DNA of 64,000 nucleotides from Arthrobacter pascens (GCF_030815585.1 NZ_JAUSWY010000001.1:1612001-1676000), one strand, 5' to 3'; positions 56,324 to 64,000 are shown, numbered from the stretch's first letter. Notes: a model not told the origin generated them from the sequence alone. A program made the numbers and translations.

Positions 56324-57028
56324 TCAGGAGGAGGGGGTCTCCTGGGTGGGTGTGGATTCCTGGCCATATTCCGCGGAAACCAGGATGGGCAGGTGGTCGG
56401 AAGCGCCACGGGGCAACGTTTCGACCTTCTCGATATTCAGTCCCAGGGATGTTGCGAAGTCGAAGTGGCCTTTGAAGACCTTGTAGCGGGTATAGGTCCT
56501 CCGATCACTGAGCGAGAGCTCATAGCCGGAATTCTTCACATGTTCCGTGAGGCTCTTGGTAAAGAACGGGTAATTGAAGTCCCCCACCATCAGAGTCATC
56601 AGGCCTGTTCCCATGCCCAGCAGCTCAGCGTGGGCCGCGTGGATCTGGTTGCGCCGCAGCGAGTTGGTTGCGGTCAGCGGGGCGGCGTGGAACGAAGCGA
56701 TGACGAGCTCGTGATCGGTCTCGTTATCCCGCACGCGCGTGCCGATAAGACGCTCGTGCGCAGGTGCCAGGACCATGTCGTGCAGGGACTTCTTGAGGGC
56801 GAACGTCCTGGTGCCGTGAGCGGTGAAACGGTCTTGGCGGTAGTAAATGGCCAGCCCCAGCCTGTTGCCCCTGGTCGCGTCGGCAAGGTGCAGCGGACCC
56901 ACGGTGTCCGGCAGGTCCGACGTATCGCACTCCTGCAGGCACAGGGCATCGATCTCGAAATCCCGGGCCAGATCAACCAGTTCCCCGCTCGCCTGGTGTT
57001 TGCGGAGGTTGTAGCTAATGACTCGTAT
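56324..57028 (-). CDS. Endonuclease/exonuclease/phosphatase family protein, copy B, ATA at the start position
   Basis: 234 codons, paralogue of the gene at 52931 with all EEP motifs (ALCLQE, ASFHAAPL, VGDFNYP, SDHLPI). Aligning the 5' ends, the copy-A ATG is replaced here by ATA (57028-57026), preceded in frame by CTG (57031-57029). The ribosome site GGAGAGG and its spacing are kept, and there is no ATG, GTG or TTG nearby in frame. Either CTG or ATA is used, or the gene is poorly translated. TAGACT at 57080-57075 is the same distance upstream as in copy A. Confidence 0.75.
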   Translation of the reverse strand: MRVISYNLRKHQASGELVDLARDFEIDALCLQECDTSDLPDTVGPLHLADATRGNRLGLAIYYRQDRFTAHGTRTFALKKSLHDMVLAPAHERLIGTRVRDNETDHELVIASFHAAPLTATNSLRRNQIHAAHAELLGMGTGLMTLMVGDFNYPFFTKSLTEHVKNSGYELSLSDRRTYTRYKVFKGHFDFATSLGLNIEKVETLPRGASDHLPILVSAEYGQESTPTQETPSS

Positions 57029-57206
57029 CAGTGGAGTGCCTCTCCCGAGGATTGTCAGGTGGAACCAGTTCCTGAGTCTACCTATTTGACGGTCCGCGGC
57101 GTTGAAGCGTCCAGCGAACGCGATGCCGCTTCGTGCGTGAGACAGGAAATCACGGCGTAACCTAGATTGTTGGAATCGCATTATGACGGTAAGGGAGCTT
57201 AGCAAT

Positions 57207-57968
57207 ATGCGGGACGCCGAGGCCGGACTCCGGACGCTTACAGTGGTGCGGCAGGAGCATTCGCTGGGTGCGGCGCGGGACCTTGAATTCGGCCTTGAGG
57301 TGCTGGCCCAGGCAAAGACCGGCAGGATCGGTCCCACCCTGAGGCTGTACCGTCCCGAACCCACGGTGGCCTTCGGCCAACGGGACACCCGCCTGCCAGG
57401 GTTCGAGGCGGCTGCGCAGGCCTGCCGCAACCATGGCTTCGAACCCCTGGTCCGCAAAGCCGGCGGACGTGCCGCCGCCTACCACGAGGGGACACTGGTA
57501 GTGGACCATGTGGAACCAGATCCAGACGCCATTGCCGGATCCAAGGGCCGGTTCAATTTCTTCGGCGAACTGCTGGCTCAGGCTCTGCAGAATGCGGGCG
57601 TGCAGGCAGCGGTCGGCGAACTCCCCGGGGAGTACTGCCCCGGCGAATTCAGCGTCCACGGCACAAACCCGGAAGACCCTGCGCACAGCGTCAAGCTGAT
57701 TGGCACGGCCCAGCGTGTTGTGGCCGGGGGCTGGCTATTCAGCTCGGTGATTGTTGTGGAGAAATCCGCGACCATCCGCAGTGTGCTCACTGACAGCTAT
57801 GAGGCCCTGGGCCTCGACTGGGATCCGGCCACTGCCGGGGCCGTCAACGATCTGGTGCCGGGCCTGGACGTCACGGCCATCGAGGACTCGGTGATCTCCA
57901 CCTACGCGGGCTACGCTTCTCTCCGTCATGCCGATTTCAGCAGCTATTTTGACCGAGTAGAGGCATAA
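57207..57968 (+). CDS. Lipoate-protein ligase A family protein
   Basis: A 253-aa BPL/LplA-fold protein: LRLYRPEPTVAFGQRDTRLPGF, VRKAGGRAAAYHEGTLV, VKLIGTAQRVVAGGWLFSS with the catalytic lysine K of HSVKLIG. Attaches lipoate or octanoate to carrier proteins; some actinobacterial members are amidotransferases. ATG 57207 with AAGGGAG 9 nt upstream is preferred to ATG 57183. Divergent from EEP copy B. Confidence 0.88.
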   Translation: MRDAEAGLRTLTVVRQEHSLGAARDLEFGLEVLAQAKTGRIGPTLRLYRPEPTVAFGQRDTRLPGFEAAAQACRNHGFEPLVRKAGGRAAAYHEGTLVVDHVEPDPDAIAGSKGRFNFFGELLAQALQNAGVQAAVGELPGEYCPGEFSVHGTNPEDPAHSVKLIGTAQRVVAGGWLFSSVIVVEKSATIRSVLTDSYEALGLDWDPATAGAVNDLVPGLDVTAIEDSVISTYAGYASLRHADFSSYFDRVEA

Positions 57969-57993
57969 CCCGCGCAGGGCTGCAGCAGGAGGC

Positions 57994-58662
57994 TTAGTGG
58001 CCCCTGGCGATCCAGTCGTCCAGCTGCGGTGCCTCCGCCCCGATGGTGGTGGAATCCCCGTGGCCCGTGCGCACCACCGTTCCGGGCGGAAGGGGCAGCA
58101 GCCACGTCCGGATCGAATCGATGATGGTGGGGAAACTGCTGAAGGACCTGCCGGTAGCTCCCGGTCCGCCCCGGAACAGGGTGTCACCGGTGAAGACCGT
58201 GCCTTCGGTGGCCCCGTTGCCAGGCAGGTAAAAGCATACGGACCCCGGTGAATGCCCGGGCGTGTGCAGCGCCTTAAGCTTGGATCCGGCAACGTCAAAG
58301 ACGTCACCATGGCTGATGTCAGCGTCCGGGTCCACCTCCGGGTAGAGGTTCCGCCACAGCATCCAGTCCGCCTGGTTGAGGTGGATGGGGGCCTGGACCA
58401 GGTCCCAGAAATCACCGACGGATCCGATGTGGTCGTCGTGGCCATGCGTCAGAAGGATGGCTTTGAGCTTCCTGCCGCCCACCGCAGCAGCCACGGCCGC
58501 GGCGTCGTGCGCAGGGTCGATGACAACGCACTCCTCGTCGTTGCCCACGATCCAGACGTTGTTGTCCACATCCCAGGTACCGCCGTCGAGCGAAAACGTC
58601 CCGGAGGTGACCAGGCGGTCGATCCGCAGAGCGCCGCCCGCTCTTTCCGGTGCCGCGGTCAC
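57994..58662 (-). CDS. Metallo-beta-lactamase-fold hydrolase, partner of the mycothiol dehydrogenase
   Basis: A 222-aa glyoxalase II-type protein with HGHDDHIGS (zinc site), HTPGHSPGS and [12 protein letters not shown] 58662 overlaps the dehydrogenase stop (GTGA), so the two are translationally coupled. In mycobacteria the same pair (mscR and its neighbour) is found. The likely role is hydrolysis of S-formylmycothiol to formate and mycothiol after the dehydrogenase step. Confidence 0.87.
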   Translation of the reverse strand: MTAAPERAGGALRIDRLVTSGTFSLDGGTWDVDNNVWIVGNDEECVVIDPAHDAAAVAAAVGGRKLKAILLTHGHDDHIGSVGDFWDLVQAPIHLNQADWMLWRNLYPEVDPDADISHGDVFDVAGSKLKALHTPGHSPGSVCFYLPGNGATEGTVFTGDTLFRGGPGATGRSFSSFPTIIDSIRTWLLPLPPGTVVRTGHGDSTTIGAEAPQLDDWIARGH

Positions 58663-59744
58663 AGTTCCACCACCGAACGCAGCACCGAACCGGAGTGCAT
58701 CTTGTCGAAGGCTTCCTCCACCTGGTCGATGGTGATCCGCTCGGTCACAAAGGCGTCCAGGTCCAGCTTTCCCTGCTGGTACAGGCTGATCAGCATCGGG
58801 AAGTCCCTGGAGGGCAGGCAATCGCCGTACCACGAGGACTTCAGCGATCCGCCCCGGCCGAACACATCCAGGAGGGGAAGCTCCAGCGTCATTTCCGGCG
58901 TCGGGACGCCCACCAGGACCACCGTGCCGGCGAGGTCGCGCGCGTAGAACGCCTGCTTGTAGGTTTCGGGACGTCCGACGGCGTCAATCACCACGTCAGC
59001 GCCGAAGCCGCCGGTGAGTTCCCGGATCTGTTCCACCGGGTCCGCTTCCGAGGAATCAACGGTGTGGGTGGCGCCCAGTTCCTGGGCACGTTCGAGCTTC
59101 TTCGGGTCGATGTCGACGGCGATGATAGTGGTTGCGCCCGCGAGCGCAGCTCCGGCGATGGCGGCGACGCCCACGCCTCCGCAGCCGATGACGGCGACGG
59201 AGTCACCGCGCTTGACACCTCCCGTGTTGATCGCGGCACCCAGCCCGGCCATCACGCCGCAGCCGAGCAACCCGACGGCGGCAGCATCGGCGTCGGGATC
59301 CACTTTGGTGCACTGGCCCGCGGCCACCAGGGTCTTTTCGGTAAAGGCACCAATGCCCAGGGCGGGGGACAGCTCCGTGCCGTCCTCCAGCGTCATCTTC
59401 TGGGTGGCGTTATGCGTGTTGAAGCAATACTGGGCCTCACCGCGGCTGCAGGCGCGGCACGTTCCGCAGACGGCGCGCCAGTTCAGCACAACGCGGTCGC
59501 CGGGGGCCACCTCGGTGACATCCGGGCCCACGGCGCTGACCACGCCTGTTGCCTCGTGTCCGAGCAGGAAGGGAAAATCGTCGCTGATGCCGCCCAGCTT
59601 GTAGTGCAGGTCTGTGTGGCAGACGCCGCTGGTGAGCACGTCAACCAGCGCCTCGCCCGGCCCCGGATCCGGCACCATTATGGTCTCCAGCGTGACTGGG
59701 GCGCCCTTGGAGCGGGCAACAACACCTTTGACTTTATGGACCAC
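58659..59744 (-). CDS. S-(hydroxymethyl)mycothiol dehydrogenase (MscR-type class III ADH)
   Basis: A 361-aa zinc alcohol dehydrogenase. Catalytic zinc: GVCHTDLH and GHEATG; structural zinc: [18 protein letters not shown] motif VIGCGGVGV. MscR oxidises the formaldehyde-mycothiol adduct to S-formylmycothiol. GTG 59744 has GAGGGAG 6 nt upstream. A 17-bp inverted repeat sits 20 nt before the start. Cotranscribed with the hydrolase; a mycoredoxin gene lies just upstream. Confidence 0.92.
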   Translation of the reverse strand: MVHKVKGVVARSKGAPVTLETIMVPDPGPGEALVDVLTSGVCHTDLHYKLGGISDDFPFLLGHEATGVVSAVGPDVTEVAPGDRVVLNWRAVCGTCRACSRGEAQYCFNTHNATQKMTLEDGTELSPALGIGAFTEKTLVAAGQCTKVDPDADAAAVGLLGCGVMAGLGAAINTGGVKRGDSVAVIGCGGVGVAAIAGAALAGATTIIAVDIDPKKLERAQELGATHTVDSSEADPVEQIRELTGGFGADVVIDAVGRPETYKQAFYARDLAGTVVLVGVPTPEMTLELPLLDVFGRGGSLKSSWYGDCLPSRDFPMLISLYQQGKLDLDAFVTERITIDQVEEAFDKMHSGSVLRSVVEL

Positions 59745-59763
59745 GGAAGGCTCCCTCGATGCA

Positions 59764-59811
59764 GATAGACAGAACGGGACTGACACGAATGCCGGTCCCG
59801 TTCTGTCTATC
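59764..59811 (-). repeat. 17-bp perfect inverted repeat between mycoredoxin and dehydrogenase genes
   Basis: GATAGACAGAACGGGAC (59764-59780) and GTCCCGTTCTGTCTATC (59795-59811), 14-nt loop. It begins 20 nt past the mycoredoxin stop and ends 20 nt before the dehydrogenase GTG. It can be a terminator of the upstream gene or an operator/attenuator of the formaldehyde genes. Confidence 0.85.
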
Positions 59812-59831
59812 ACATCAGCTATTCAGCTGTG

Positions 59832-60089
59832 TTATGCAGCCAGGCGGCTCTTGACCTCGGCGGCGGAGGGGTTGGTGGCGGCTGTGCCGTCGGGGAAAAG
59901 CACGGTGGGGACGGTGCGATTCCCGCCGTTGAGCTGCTCCACAAGGTCCGCGGTTCCATCGACTTCCTCGATGTTTATTTCCGTGTAGCCGATGCCCTGC
60001 GCGTCCAGCTGCTTCTTCAGCCGGTTGCAGTATCCGCACCAGGTGGTGGAAAACATGGTGATGGTACCGGATTCGGGGGTAAAGTCCAC
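59832..60089 (-). CDS. Mycoredoxin (glutaredoxin-like)
   Basis: An 85-aa thioredoxin fold with active site WCGYC (C18-x2-C21), TVPTVLFPDG (cis-Pro region). CGYC is the pattern of mycoredoxin-1, which reduces mycothiol-mixed disulfides. GTG 60089 with AGGAGAG upstream. Placed next to mycothiol-dependent formaldehyde genes, all on one strand. Confidence 0.9.
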   Translation of the reverse strand: MDFTPESGTITMFSTTWCGYCNRLKKQLDAQGIGYTEINIEEVDGTADLVEQLNGGNRTVPTVLFPDGTAATNPSAAEVKSRLAA

Positions 60090-60241
60090 GGAGCTCTCCT
60101 AAGCGTTGAGGGGGTTCGTTCCCATCAACGGTATCCTGCCGGTTGCTATTCCCCGGCGCCCATGCCTGCACCCGTCGGCGGATGACGCAGCGGATGGCGC
60201 TGCCGGATGACACCGCCGGAGCGCGGTGGCATGCTGGAGCC

Positions 60242-60991
60242 ATGTGTGGACGCTATGTGATGGCACGGGCAGTGGGGGACCTGCTGGCTGAGTTCGATGC
60301 CCGACTCGAAGAAGAGGTGGACATTCCGCCGTCCTGGAACGTTGCGCCCACCGACGACGTGCCCATTGTCCTGGAGCGGCTGATTGACGAGGGGACCGTG
60401 CGGCAGCTGCATGTGGCCCGCTGGGGACTGGTTCCGTCCTGGGCCAAGGATCCCGGCATCGGACCGAAAATGATCAATGCCCGGAGCGAGACAGTGCTCG
60501 AAAAGCCGGCATTCCGGAAGGCCATCCAATCGCGGCGCTGCGCCGTCCCCGCCGACGGGTACTACGAATGGAAGCAAGGCACCGGCAAAGCCAAACAGCC
60601 TTACTACGTCCACCCCGCCCAGGGCAGCGGGCTGGTGTTCGCCGGGCTCTACGAATGGTGGAAGGACCCCTCCAAGGCTGAGGGGGACCCAGGGCACTGG
60701 ATGCTCTCCACTTCCATCCTGACAGCGGACACTCCACCTCCCGGGGCTGAATCCACGGTGTTCGGCAGGCTCACGGCCCTGCACGACCGTGTGCCGCTGC
60801 CCATGGACAGGGCCACGATGGAATCCTGGCTTGATCCGCAGGCCGATGACGCCGCCGGCCTGGTGGACCTGGTCCGGGCAGGGGTCAAGGACGTTGCCGC
60901 GGGGTGGCGCGTTGATTCCGTGGGCACGGAGGTGGGGAACGTCCGCAACAACTCCCCGGAACTCATCAGGCCCGTGGAGGCGTTGTTCTAG
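60242..60991 (+). CDS. SRAP domain protein (HMCES/YedK family)
   Basis: A 249-aa protein that cross-links to abasic sites in single-stranded DNA through Cys2. MCGRYV, the N33 of SWNVAPT, E of DGYYEWK and H of LHDRVPLPM complete the site. ATG 60242 is forced by Cys2. CATGCT lies 6 nt before the ATG, a weak leaderless-type -10; no ribosome site. Confidence 0.95.
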   Translation: MCGRYVMARAVGDLLAEFDARLEEEVDIPPSWNVAPTDDVPIVLERLIDEGTVRQLHVARWGLVPSWAKDPGIGPKMINARSETVLEKPAFRKAIQSRRCAVPADGYYEWKQGTGKAKQPYYVHPAQGSGLVFAGLYEWWKDPSKAEGDPGHWMLSTSILTADTPPPGAESTVFGRLTALHDRVPLPMDRATMESWLDPQADDAAGLVDLVRAGVKDVAAGWRVDSVGTEVGNVRNNSPELIRPVEALF

Positions 60992-61014
60992 GGGGCCGGA
61001 ACTGAAACGGGCAG

Positions 61015-61437
61015 CTAAACGGTGACCTTCCCGGCGTCGTCCACTGTCCAGGTGGGATTGTAGGCAACCTCCCAGCGGAAGCCGTCCGGATCGGCAAAAT
61101 AGCCGCTGTACCCACCCCAGGGCTGGGTGACCGGCTCCGCGACGATGACCGCGCCGGCGGCTTTGGCCTCGGCCATGACTCTGTCCACCTCGTCGGCGCT
61201 GGCCAGGTTGTGGCTCAGGGTGATGCAGGGAACCGCGCCGGGAGCGCCGACTCCCGCCTCTGCCTGCATCTGCCCGGCGTCCCAGAGGGACAGCATCAGG
61301 CCGTGGTTGACCTGGACAAACACCACGTCACCCGGAAATTCCTTGTGGACGGGCCAGCCGAGTCCCTCCGCATAGAAGCGGCGGGAATCGGCGACGCTGC
61401 GTACACCTAGCGAGATGAGGTCGACTCTTGGCTGCAT
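61015..61437 (-). CDS. VOC (glyoxalase/dioxygenase-like) family protein
   Basis: A 140-aa vicinal-oxygen-chelate protein: VRSVADSRRFYAEGLGWPV, VVFVQVNHGLMLSLW, GGYSGYFADPDGFRWEVAYNP. Ligands are partly present. ATG 61437; the divergent chorismate mutase starts 19 bp away. Confidence 0.88.
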   Translation of the reverse strand: MQPRVDLISLGVRSVADSRRFYAEGLGWPVHKEFPGDVVFVQVNHGLMLSLWDAGQMQAEAGVGAPGAVPCITLSHNLASADEVDRVMAEAKAAGAVIVAEPVTQPWGGYSGYFADPDGFRWEVAYNPTWTVDDAGKVTV

Positions 61438-61456
61438 GCTTCGATATTGTCATGTG
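61438..61456. promoter_or_regulatory. Nineteen-bp divergent leaderless promoter pair
   Basis: Between the two ATGs, plus-strand TATTGT (61445-61450) ends 6 nt before ATG 61457, and on the minus strand CAATAT (61449-61444) ends 6 nt before ATG 61437. The two -10 boxes overlap over 5 bp and neither gene has a ribosome site. Confidence 0.6.
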
Positions 61457-61777
61457 ATGGCGACAATTCAAGGAAACGACAAAGACGCTTTGGCCGACAA
61501 AGAGCAGCTCGCTGCTGTGCGCATTGCTGTCGATGAGGTGGACGATCAGATCGTGACCCTTATTGCCCGGCGGGAACGGCTGATCCGGATCGCCGGAACC
61601 CTGAAGGGTGACGACGCTGAAGTCCGCGCGCCCGGCCGGGTGGAACGGATCATTGAACACGTCCGGTCGGCTGCCGAAAAAAAGGACATCGATCCCGACA
61701 TTGTGGAATCAACCTACCGGGCCATGATCTCGGGCTTCATTGAACTCGAGCTGAAGGTCCACAAAGAGAACAGCTGA
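61457..61777 (+). CDS. Chorismate mutase (AroQ type)
   Basis: A 106-aa helical protein: VRIAVDEVDDQIVTLIARRERLI and K/R residues (K49-like, R59-like), PDIVESTYRAMISGFIELEL. Converts chorismate to prephenate for Phe/Tyr. The arginine/lysine set is right for AroQ. ATG 61457 (MATIQG) is supported by the leaderless -10. Confidence 0.85.
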   Translation: MATIQGNDKDALADKEQLAAVRIAVDEVDDQIVTLIARRERLIRIAGTLKGDDAEVRAPGRVERIIEHVRSAAEKKDIDPDIVESTYRAMISGFIELELKVHKENS

Positions 61778-61798
61778 CGCCGTTCGTTCGGCGCTGTT
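61769..61798. terminator. Hairpin between converging chorismate mutase and hypothetical gene
   Basis: AACAGC (61769-61774) with GCTGTT (61793-61798), inner CGCCG/CGGCG stem overlapping it, in a 24-nt gap. Confidence 0.55.
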
Positions 61799-61801
61799 CC
61801 C

Positions 61802-62191
61802 TTAGAGCGCTTCCTCGACGGCGACGCCGGACTGGAATTCCCGGCCGTCAGCCTCGCTGAAGGCTGACATCACGTGCCCCTTGCCCAGCCCATGGATGGC
61901 GGCAAGGGGAAAGTTCCCTGTAATGCTGCTGCCGGAGTGCGTGACTCCGCTGAGATCGTAGTTTTCTTCGGTGCCCTGTTCATGGCTGAACGCGTAGAAG
62001 GCGATCGCCTCCCCGTTCATGAACTCAATACCCAGCCGTCTTTGTGATGAATAGTCAGGGGTGGCCGCCACAAGCCCCACCACATACGCACCTGATCCCG
62101 GTATGTTGCCGTCGATATCGAAGGTGGCCACGAGTGTGGAGTCCTGGGCCTTGATGCTTACGTGCTTAAGGAGTGCGTCATTGGTGGTCAT
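61802..62191 (-). CDS. Hypothetical protein, 129 aa
   Basis: A beta-rich acidic protein: VSIKAQDSTLVATFDIDG, then GVTHSGSSITGNFPLAAIHGLGKGHVMSAF. No signal peptide, cysteine or known motif. AGCAGGAT precedes ATG 62191. It is divergent from the SOS-type operon; the LexA palindrome is 77 nt upstream of its start and might also affect it. Confidence 0.7.
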   Translation of the reverse strand: MTTNDALLKHVSIKAQDSTLVATFDIDGNIPGSGAYVVGLVAATPDYSSQRRLGIEFMNGEAIAFYAFSHEQGTEENYDLSGVTHSGSSITGNFPLAAIHGLGKGHVMSAFSEADGREFQSGVAVEEAL

Positions 62192-62257
62192 GGCACAATC
62201 CTGCTCCCTGGCGCCCCGTCCGTCCACCCCTGCCTAGGTTTTGTCCGGGCACCGGCG

Positions 62258-62291
62258 TAGACTTGAGTTGTTCGAATATGTATTCGAACAA
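62258..62291 (+). promoter_or_regulatory. LexA (SOS) box with -10 upstream of DUF6504-dnaE2
   Basis: TTGTTCGAATA (62268-62278), TG, TATTCGAACAA (62281-62291): a 24-bp palindrome whose core TCGAA-N6-TTCGA fits the actinobacterial LexA site. TAGACT (62258-62263) just before it is a good -10, so bound LexA would cover the first transcribed bases. Confidence 0.88.
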
Positions 62292-62347
62292 CAAGTGATG
62301 TGGCCAGTGTTTCAGCCACAGTTTTCAGTTTTGTTCCGGGAGGCCCC

Positions 62348-62707
62348 ATGGGCATGTTCAGCGAATCCGTGGATGTCGTCTGCACCGCTGCCGGCCAGCC
62401 GTTGAAGCTTCAGTGGGCAGGGCGGTGGTACACGGTCTGCGCCGAACCTGTGCGGTGGTACGAACGCCGGCAGTGGTGGGCGGAGGAAAGCCGCGCGCCC
62501 CTGGGCAGCGGGCCCGGCCTGGTGGACCACGAAATCTGGCGGGTCCAGGTCCTGGCCTCAGACAGCTCCCGGGCTTCGGGCGGCGCCGGGTCCACAGGCA
62601 GTCAGTCACCGGAAGAGCCGCTCACCCTTGACCTGACCCGGCACATCGGCAGCGGCCGCTGGCGGCTGCTGCGGATCCATGACGCGCTCCAGCCCAGAAC
62701 CGCATGA
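62348..62707 (+). CDS. DUF6504 family protein
   Basis: A 119-aa protein: SESVDVVCTAAGQPLKLQWAGRWYTVCAEPVRWYERRQWW, later EIWRVQV and RWRLLRIHDAL. This family accompanies error-prone DNA polymerases in actinobacteria. GGGAGG 4 nt before ATG 62348. Its stop overlaps the polymerase start (ATGA). Behind a LexA box, so damage-induced. Confidence 0.88.
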   Translation: MGMFSESVDVVCTAAGQPLKLQWAGRWYTVCAEPVRWYERRQWWAEESRAPLGSGPGLVDHEIWRVQVLASDSSRASGGAGSTGSQSPEEPLTLDLTRHIGSGRWRLLRIHDALQPRTA

Positions 62708-64000
62708 CTTTTACCCATCTCCACGTTTCCACCGCTTTCAGCGCGCATTACGGCGTGTCGTGGCCCGACGAGCTCGCCCAGGTCGCTGCCGCGGATGGTG
62801 CCACGGCGCTCGCCTGCACGGACAGGGACGGGCTGTACGGCACCGTCAAACACCTCAAAGCATGCAAGGCTGCCGGCATCGATCCCGTTGTCGGGGTTGA
62901 CCTTGCGGTCTTTGACGACGACGGCGATCACCGCACCCAGCTCGGCGGCCGTGTGGTGGTGCTCGCCCGCGGAAACAACAAAGGGGCCGGTTACCGTGCC
63001 CTGTGCCGGCTGGTCTCGGATGCCCACGCCCGCACCTCCGGCAAAGCCGGGGGAGCGGTGCCCGTGGCAGTCACCCGTGCAGAACTCGCATCCCGGACCC
63101 TGGATCCACGGACCCTCAAACCGGTACTGACGGTCCTGATCGGACCTGATTCCGACGTCGGACGGGCCATAGGCGGCCGGCGCTACCTGCGCCCCCGCAC
63201 CCTTTTTAAACGCTGGGTGGAAACCATGCCGGCGGGAACCGTGGTTGCTGAAGTTGTCTCACAGCTCAGCGCACCCGGCACTCCGTTGAGTACAGCCCAT
63301 GCTGTGCGGATGCTCAAACTCGCAGAAGAACACCAGGTTCCGGCAGTGCTTACCAACGCTGTACGCTATTGCGCCGAGGACGGCGCCGCCACGGCGGACG
63401 TGCTGGATTCGGCCCGGACACTGAAGTCCCTCCCGGAACTGGCCGCCGAACCCCTGCTGCAGCCCAATGGCCAGGGCTGGCTGAAATCATCCGGCCAGAT
63501 GCTCCAGCTGGGCAGGGAAATCATCCGCGCCGCAGGATACGGCGCGGCGGACCTCAAGCAGCTGATGGCCCAGACCGAGGCGCTCGCCGATCTCTGTCGG
63601 ATGGACCCGGTGACGGACATGGGCTGGAAACAGCCGGTGGTCCCGGAGGCTTCAGTCATCGGCATAGACCAGGATCCGCACGTTGAGCTGCTCCAGCGTT
63701 GTGAGGCCGGGATCGGCAGGCGGTTCCCTGGAATCTCCGGTGCCGCCGAAAAGGAGATGCGCTCGCGGCTGGAGCACGAGTTGGGGATCATCCTGAACCT
63801 CGGATTCTCCTCCTACTTCCTCACCGTCGCAGAGGTCTCCAGGATGATCCTGGACATGGGGGTCAGGGCGGCGGCCCGCGGTTCCGGGGCATCCAGCCTG
63901 GTCAACTACCTGATCGATGTCAGCCAGGTGAACCCGCTGCAGCATGACCTGATCTTTGAACGCTTCCTTTCCCGTGACCGGGCCACGTTGCCGGACATCG
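62704..64000 (+). CDS. dnaE2: Error-prone DNA polymerase III alpha subunit (DnaE2/ImuC type), 5' part
   Basis: 432 codons to the window edge. N-terminal PHP domain: FTHLHVSTAFS, ALACTDRDGLYGTVKHL, VGVDLAV; the usual TDHDG is TDRDG, so one metal ligand of the PHP site is lost, as in other non-replicative members. The polymerase region begins EKEMRSRLEHELGIILNLGFSSYFLTVAEV. ATGA overlap with the DUF6504 gene. Lesion-bypass polymerase, likely with ImuB, which is not in the window. Confidence 0.9.
   Translation, partial: MTFTHLHVSTAFSAHYGVSWPDELAQVAAADGATALACTDRDGLYGTVKHLKACKAAGIDPVVGVDLAVFDDDGDHRTQLGGRVVVLARGNNKGAGYRALCRLVSDAHARTSGKAGGAVPVAVTRAELASRTLDPRTLKPVLTVLIGPDSDVGRAIGGRRYLRPRTLFKRWVETMPAGTVVAEVVSQLSAPGTPLSTAHAVRMLKLAEEHQVPAVLTNAVRYCAEDGAATADVLDSARTLKSLPELAAEPLLQPNGQGWLKSSGQMLQLGREIIRAAGYGAADLKQLMAQTEALADLCRMDPVTDMGWKQPVVPEASVIGIDQDPHVELLQRCEAGIGRRFPGISGAAEKEMRSRLEHELGIILNLGFSSYFLTVAEVSRMILDMGVRAAARGSGASSLVNYLIDVSQVNPLQHDLIFERFLSRDRATLPDI

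Noticed and set aside
57183..57206. ATG 57183 as lipoate ligase start
   Set aside because: ATG 57207 has AAGGGAG at good spacing, while 57183 has neither a ribosome site nor a -10 at leaderless distance.

Overview
The window comes from a high-GC actinobacterium, most likely an Arthrobacter or Pseudarthrobacter-type member of the Micrococcaceae. Supporting this are the gene order rne / thiD / rplU-rpmA-obg-proBA-nadD-rsfS, many GTG and TTG starts, mycothiol-type detoxification genes, SCO1664/DUF3090 families, an actinobacterial LexA palindrome, and many start codons placed 6 nt after a TANNNT box with no Shine-Dalgarno (leaderless promoters). No insertion sequence, prophage, CRISPR array or rRNA was seen. 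All assignments are from reading the sequence; no database was searched.

Layout. 1-489: 5' part of a vitamin K epoxide reductase-like gene. 927-14253: housekeeping block: RNase E/G, a TPP riboswitch before a ThiD-TenA fusion, L21, L27, Obg, ProB, ProA, NadD, RsfS and two identical tRNA-Ala(GGC) genes, each with its own promoter and terminator. 14323-24124: membrane protein, cyclopropane-fatty-acid synthase-like enzyme, flavin monooxygenase, rRNA-type methyltransferase, and a ROK regulator next to a sugar ABC importer without an ATPase gene. 24266-29424: six-gene MoxR/DUF58/vWA/TPR operon. 29503-33109: metF and metE behind a strong promoter and a structured leader. 33253-34722: DUF2004-like protein and a LysR regulator. 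35221-39307: class Ib ribonucleotide reductase nrdHIEF with NrdR-like palindromes upstream.

39549-41587 holds a conserved but uncharacterised trio (kinase-like SCO1664 family, DUF3090, histidine phosphatase). It is followed by a gene-poor stretch with a membrane-protein remnant and a cystine/polar amino-acid ABC importer (42129-44421). 44495-50874: cell-envelope and small stress genes, including a LysM/NlpC-type hydrolase controlled by a c-di-AMP (ydaO) riboswitch, a lysozyme-like protein, a TraR/DksA protein and a C-terminally short AlkD-like protein. 50964-57968: SDR, DUF1918, Nudix, two paralogous endonuclease/exonuclease/phosphatase genes (one with ATA where its sister has ATG), thioesterase, SulP and lipoate ligase. 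57994-60089: mycothiol formaldehyde-detoxification module (dehydrogenase, metallo-hydrolase, mycoredoxin). 60242-64000: SRAP, VOC, chorismate mutase, and an SOS-type operon of DUF6504 plus an error-prone DNA polymerase III alpha that runs off the end.

The points most worth following up are the metF leader RNA, the divergent pair of leaderless genes sharing one 8-bp -10 region, the ATA-start paralogue, the kinase/phosphatase trio, the 30-bp palindrome before the MoxR operon, and the truncated AlkD.
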